Assembly: GCF_014191725.1 (NCBI RefSeq)
Contig: NZ_JACHWZ010000002.1
Location: 261,735 to 325,734 of the forward strand
Direction: 5' to 3'
Origin: Microbulbifer rhizosphaerae
GTDB taxonomy: Bacteria; Pseudomonadota; Gammaproteobacteria; Pseudomonadales; Cellvibrionaceae
DNA: 64,000 nucleotides
Shown here: in pieces, positions 61,162-64,000 of the stretch
How positions within the stretch are numbered: position 1 is the stretch's first letter
How the letters are laid out: every line of letters begins with the position of its first letter
Notes under the pieces: model-generated
What the model saw: the letters and a program-made list of their open reading frames with translations, nothing else
Databases searched by the model: none
Told to the model about the DNA's origin: nothing
Program-made: the position numbers and the translations under genes

Positions 61162-62115
61162 TCAAAAGTGTTGGTAACCTGATCGGGTCGGGGACCAGGG
61201 TTTTCCATCCAGCCAACTGCGCACCCCGGGATTTCCTTCCGCCGGCACAATGGTTCCTATGCGTGCGATATCCAGTCCGAGTTTTTCCAGCGCGGACCAG
61301 TGTTTCTCCGGAACGGTAAAACACAACTGGTAATCGTCGCCGCCGGTGGCGGCCAGTTCCAGGGCCCTGTTCTCTCCGGCCAGCTGCCGGGCCAGCGGCG
61401 ACACAGGCACCGATTCCATATGGACGTCCGCGCTGACACGGCTGGCGTTGCAGATATGTCCCAGGTCCGCCAGCAGGCCATCGGAAATATCCACCGCACT
61501 GCCGGCCAGTTCACCGATTGCCGCGGCCAGGGCCAGTTGCGGCTCGGGAAAGTAGTAAGCCCGCCGCGCCTCTTCTCTCTCATGCCCGGCGGCAGCCTGC
61601 CCCAGCACCACCGGCAGCGCCGCCGAGGCTGCGCCCACCGGGCCGCTGACATAAATGCCATCGCCAACCCGGGCCCCGTCGCGGCGCAGCGGTAATTTGC
61701 TGCTGCCGGTGACCTGGATGGTGACAGACAGCGGCCCGCGCGTCGTATCGCCTCCCACCAGGGAAATGCCGAACAGCTCTGCCGTCTCCAGCAGGCCGCG
61801 GGAAAATTCCCGCAGCCAATCCGCATCGCTCTCCGGCAGCGTCAGCGCCAGAGTGAACCACAGGGGCTTGGCATTCATCGCCGCCAGGTCGCTGAGATTG
61901 ACCCGCAGCGCGCGCGCGGCGATGGCCGCCGGGTCCGCGTCCGCGGGAAAATGCCTGTCGGCTACCAGAGTATCCACACTGGTGGCGAGCAGTCCCTGCG
62001 CCGGCGGCTTCAGCAGCGCGCAATCGTCGCCGATACCCACCACCACGCCCTCGCTCAATTTTTTTGCTCCGGCAAAAAAATCGCGGATAATTTCGAATTC
62101 GCCGGGGCCGCGCAC
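61162..62115 (-). CDS. thiL: Thiamine-monophosphate kinase
   Basis: 317 residues; forms thiamine diphosphate. Motifs: GDDCALLKP, ALRVNLSDLAAMNA, GGDTTRGPL, DISDGLLADLGHI, GGDDYQLCF. The cofactor serves Dxs and other enzymes. Confidence 0.93.
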   Translation of the reverse strand: MRGPGEFEIIRDFFAGAKKLSEGVVVGIGDDCALLKPPAQGLLATSVDTLVADRHFPADADPAAIAARALRVNLSDLAAMNAKPLWFTLALTLPESDADWLREFSRGLLETAELFGISLVGGDTTRGPLSVTIQVTGSSKLPLRRDGARVGDGIYVSGPVGAASAALPVVLGQAAAGHEREEARRAYYFPEPQLALAAAIGELAGSAVDISDGLLADLGHICNASRVSADVHMESVPVSPLARQLAGENRALELAATGGDDYQLCFTVPEKHWSALEKLGLDIARIGTIVPAEGNPGVRSWLDGKPWSPTRSGYQHF

Positions 62116-62138
62116 GGGATCGTTACCGCCTGCTGCCG

Positions 62139-62579
62139 CTACTTTTTATCCGCGGCGACTTCCGTCGCCCGCAGATCCGCAGCGGTTTTGTCGAGAATGC
62201 CATTGATAAACTTGTAGGAATCCGTGGGGCCGAATTTCTTTGCCAGCGCCACCGCCTCGTTGATCACCACCTTGTAAGGCACGTCGATGCGGTTTTTCAG
62301 TTCGTAGCTGGACATGCGCAACAGCGCGCGGGACACCGGGTCCAGGCCGTCGATGGCGCGGTCCAGGTGCGGCTCGAAGGCACCCTCCACTTCGTCGAGT
62401 TCTTTCGCCACACCGTGGAGCAGATCGTGGAAGTAGTCCACATCCGTCTTGCTCATATCGTTGTCGGTACGGAACTCGGCCTCGATAGTGTTCAGGCTGG
62501 CGCCGGCCATCTGCCACTGGTAGAGCGCCTGCATGGCGTAGTGGCGCGCCTTGCGGCGGGCCGATGCGGTAACGGTCAT
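62139..62579 (-). CDS. nusB: Transcription antitermination factor NusB
   Basis: 146 residues with [17 protein letters not shown] at the start and [11 protein letters not shown] near the end. Works with NusE on rRNA antitermination. 23 nt upstream of thiL. Confidence 0.94.
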   Translation of the reverse strand: MTVTASARRKARHYAMQALYQWQMAGASLNTIEAEFRTDNDMSKTDVDYFHDLLHGVAKELDEVEGAFEPHLDRAIDGLDPVSRALLRMSSYELKNRIDVPYKVVINEAVALAKKFGPTDSYKFINGILDKTAADLRATEVAADKK

Positions 62580-62604
62580 AACTTTCGCTTTCCGATAGTC
62601 ACGC

Positions 62605-62682
62605 TGTAGGAGCGGCCGTTGGCCGCGATTGGATATTGGCTGTTTCTCGATACATCGATCGCGGCCAACGGCCGCTCCTACA
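62605..62682. repeat. REP-like inverted pair
   Basis: TGTAGGAGCGGCCGTTGGCC ... GGCCGCTCCTACA between ribH and nusB; same family as at 5693 and 15,953. Confidence 0.75.
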
Positions 62683-62749
62683 ACAATCTTTCACGCTCCT
62701 CGCGCGGGCTGCGCCCGCGTTGCCGAGCTGGGGCTCGGCGTTCCCGGGC

Positions 62750-63220
62750 TTATATTTTTCCGAGCAGGGAAACCATTTCCAGCGCGGTTTCCGCCGCTTC
62801 GCAGCCCTTGTTGCCCGCCTTGGTGCCGGCGCGCTCTATGGCCTGCTCGATGGAGTCCACGGTGAGCACGCCGAAGGTCACCGGCACGCCGCTGTTCAGG
62901 GACACCTGGGCCAGGCCCTTGGTGCACTCGCCGGCGACGTATTCGAAGTGCGGGGTGCCGCCGCGGATCACCGCGCCCAGGGCGATGATCGCATCGAAAT
63001 TTCCGCTGGCGGCAAGCTTCTGCGCAGCCAGGGGGAATTCAAAGGCGCCCGGGGTGTAATAGATGGTGATGTCCTCGTTCTTGATGCCTTTGCGGCGCAG
63101 TGTGTCCAGGGCGCCACTCTTGAGGCTTTCAACTACAAAACTATTCCAGCGGCTCACCAGCAGCGCGTATTTGCCCTGGCAGTTGGTGAAGTCGCCTTCG
63201 ATTACTTGGATATCGCTCAT
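62750..63220 (-). CDS. ribH: 6,7-dimethyl-8-ribityllumazine synthase
   Basis: 156 residues. Motifs: [61 protein letters not shown]. Makes lumazine for riboflavin. Start MSDIQVIEG at 63,220 with a short AT-rich leader. Confidence 0.94.
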   Translation of the reverse strand: MSDIQVIEGDFTNCQGKYALLVSRWNSFVVESLKSGALDTLRRKGIKNEDITIYYTPGAFEFPLAAQKLAASGNFDAIIALGAVIRGGTPHFEYVAGECTKGLAQVSLNSGVPVTFGVLTVDSIEQAIERAGTKAGNKGCEAAETALEMVSLLGKI

Positions 63221-63237
63221 AATTTCTTTTCTATCGC

Positions 63238-63358
63238 GTAGGATGGGCAAAGCGCAGCGTGCCCATCAATTTCCGCATGATGGGCACGAGCCCGCCATGG
63301 ATGGCGGGAATGCAGCAAATGCATGGAGCAATTTTCTGCCTGCGCTTTGCCCATCCTA
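63238..63358. repeat. GATGGGCA inverted repeat
   Basis: GTAGGATGGGCAAAGCGCAG ... GCGCTTTGCCCATCC between ribBA and ribH; related to 43,584-43,656. Confidence 0.65.
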
Positions 63359-63368
63359 AAAAAACAAA

Positions 63369-64000
63369 CTATTCCTGGTCGATGTTCAGATATTCTTCCA
63401 CTTCCAGGTCGAAACCGGAGATGGCACTGAACTTGAACGGCGCGCTCATCAGGCGCATTTTGCGCACATTCAGATCGCGCAGTATCTGCGAACCGGTACC
63501 CACCTGCTTGTACACCAGGTCCTGGCTGGGGCGCTGCTGCTTGCCGCTGATCAGCCAGTCGATGCTCTCCTCGATCTCCTCGGTGGTCTCGTTGTGGCAG
63601 ATCAGCACCACCACGCCCTTGCCCTCCTGCGCCACCCGCTGCATGGCGGTGCGGAAGGTCCAGGGGACAAATTTCTCATCGCCGCGCCGGATGGTAAGCA
63701 CGTCGCGCAGGGTATTGCCCACGTGCACCCGCACCAGGGTCGGTTCCTCCGGGGCGGGTTTGCCTTTCACGAACGCGAAGTGGCGCTCGCGGCGGGCCTT
63801 GTCCAGGTAGGTGCGCAGTTTGAATTCGCCGAACTCGGTGTGCACCTGGCGCTCGTTGGTGCACTCCACGGTTTTTTCGTTGAGGGCCCGGTAGTTGATC
63901 AGGTCGGCGATGGTGCCGATCTTCAGCTTGTGCTTTTGCGCGAAGATCTCCAGGTCCGGGCGGCGCGCCATGGTGCCGTCCTCGTTCATGATTTCCACGA
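63369..64000 (-). CDS. ribBA: RibBA-type protein, C-terminal part (partial)
   Basis: Gene enters from the right edge. The first visible residues (EIMNEDGTMARRPDLEIFA) are the end of 3,4-dihydroxybutanone-phosphate synthase; the rest is a GTP cyclohydrolase II-like domain. That domain lacks the Cys set of the zinc site (segment VRVHVGNTLRDVLTI), so it is probably inactive, as in many gammaproteobacterial RibBX proteins. RibB activity is expected. Confidence 0.85.
   Translation of the reverse strand, partial: VEIMNEDGTMARRPDLEIFAQKHKLKIGTIADLINYRALNEKTVECTNERQVHTEFGEFKLRTYLDKARRERHFAFVKGKPAPEEPTLVRVHVGNTLRDVLTIRRGDEKFVPWTFRTAMQRVAQEGKGVVVLICHNETTEEIEESIDWLISGKQQRPSQDLVYKQVGTGSQILRDLNVRKMRLMSAPFKFSAISGFDLEVEEYLNIDQE

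Overview
The window looks like chromosomal DNA of a GC-rich marine gammaproteobacterium, most likely Microbulbifer or a close Cellvibrionales relative. This rests on typical gammaproteobacterial housekeeping blocks (nusB-thiL-pgpA, ribH, ribBA, xseB-ispA-dxs, frmA-fghA, zur-dksA2), many secreted or cell-wall-active enzymes with small C-terminal domains, a TonB receptor, an S46 peptidase, and dense REP-like hairpins. The genus is an inference; no rRNA gene is present.

Region 1 (1-14,011) is the most unusual part. Five tandem arrays hold 28 tiny cistrons of 17-22 codons, nearly all with their own ribosome binding site. All share the start MKxKSQ(V/I)KxG, almost always followed by P and an acidic or lysine residue, and they differ in the last few residues. 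Directly downstream is an export operon: an HlyD-type membrane fusion protein, an ABC transporter with an intact C39 peptidase domain (Cys19, His99, Asp115), and a second ABC transporter. This is the gene order of NHLM-type peptide exporters, but no maturation enzyme, Nif11 or nitrile-hydratase leader is visible. I propose a multi-copy exported micropeptide system, apparently undescribed. The arrays grew by segmental duplication: they share leaders and 3' hairpins, a fossil piece of hlyD lies between arrays 2 and 3, and a 135-bp MITE with an 8-bp target duplication sits in array 5. Two copies of a roughly 370-nt structured element, each ending in a minus-strand terminator, lie inside and just beyond the locus.

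Region 2 (14,140-19,512) encodes a large Cys/Met-metabolism PLP enzyme and an overlapping set of trypsin-like protease, FHA membrane protein and HisC.

Region 3 (19,513-33,215) is an island of secreted proteins, all on the minus strand: a GH6 cellulase, a helveticin J-like protein, an amidase, a metallophosphoesterase with repeats, an M23 peptidase, an M23-sialidase chimera and an SH3 protein. Five share one ~105-residue domain and three share a ~200-nt 5' leader. A decayed copy of the hisC 3' end closes the island, so it probably entered next to hisC.

Region 4 (33,349-43,485) holds mepA, ddl, an HNH nuclease, a sugar dehydrogenase fused to cytochrome c, xseB-ispA-dxs and a DUF885 peptidase. 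Region 5 (43,745-50,884) is a second island: TetR, TonB receptor, fumarylacetoacetase-like hydrolase, cyclase, MFS transporter and a truncated GST. It is flanked by direct repeats of the 3' end of the adjacent S46 peptidase gene. Region 6 (50,792-64,000) carries the S46 peptidase, LysR-frmA-fghA formaldehyde detoxification, a zinc-starvation locus (cobW, zur, broken zrgA and merC, dksA2, with a Zur-box-like palindrome) and riboflavin/thiamine genes (ribA, retropepsin, pgpA, thiL, nusB, ribH, ribBA) running off the right edge.
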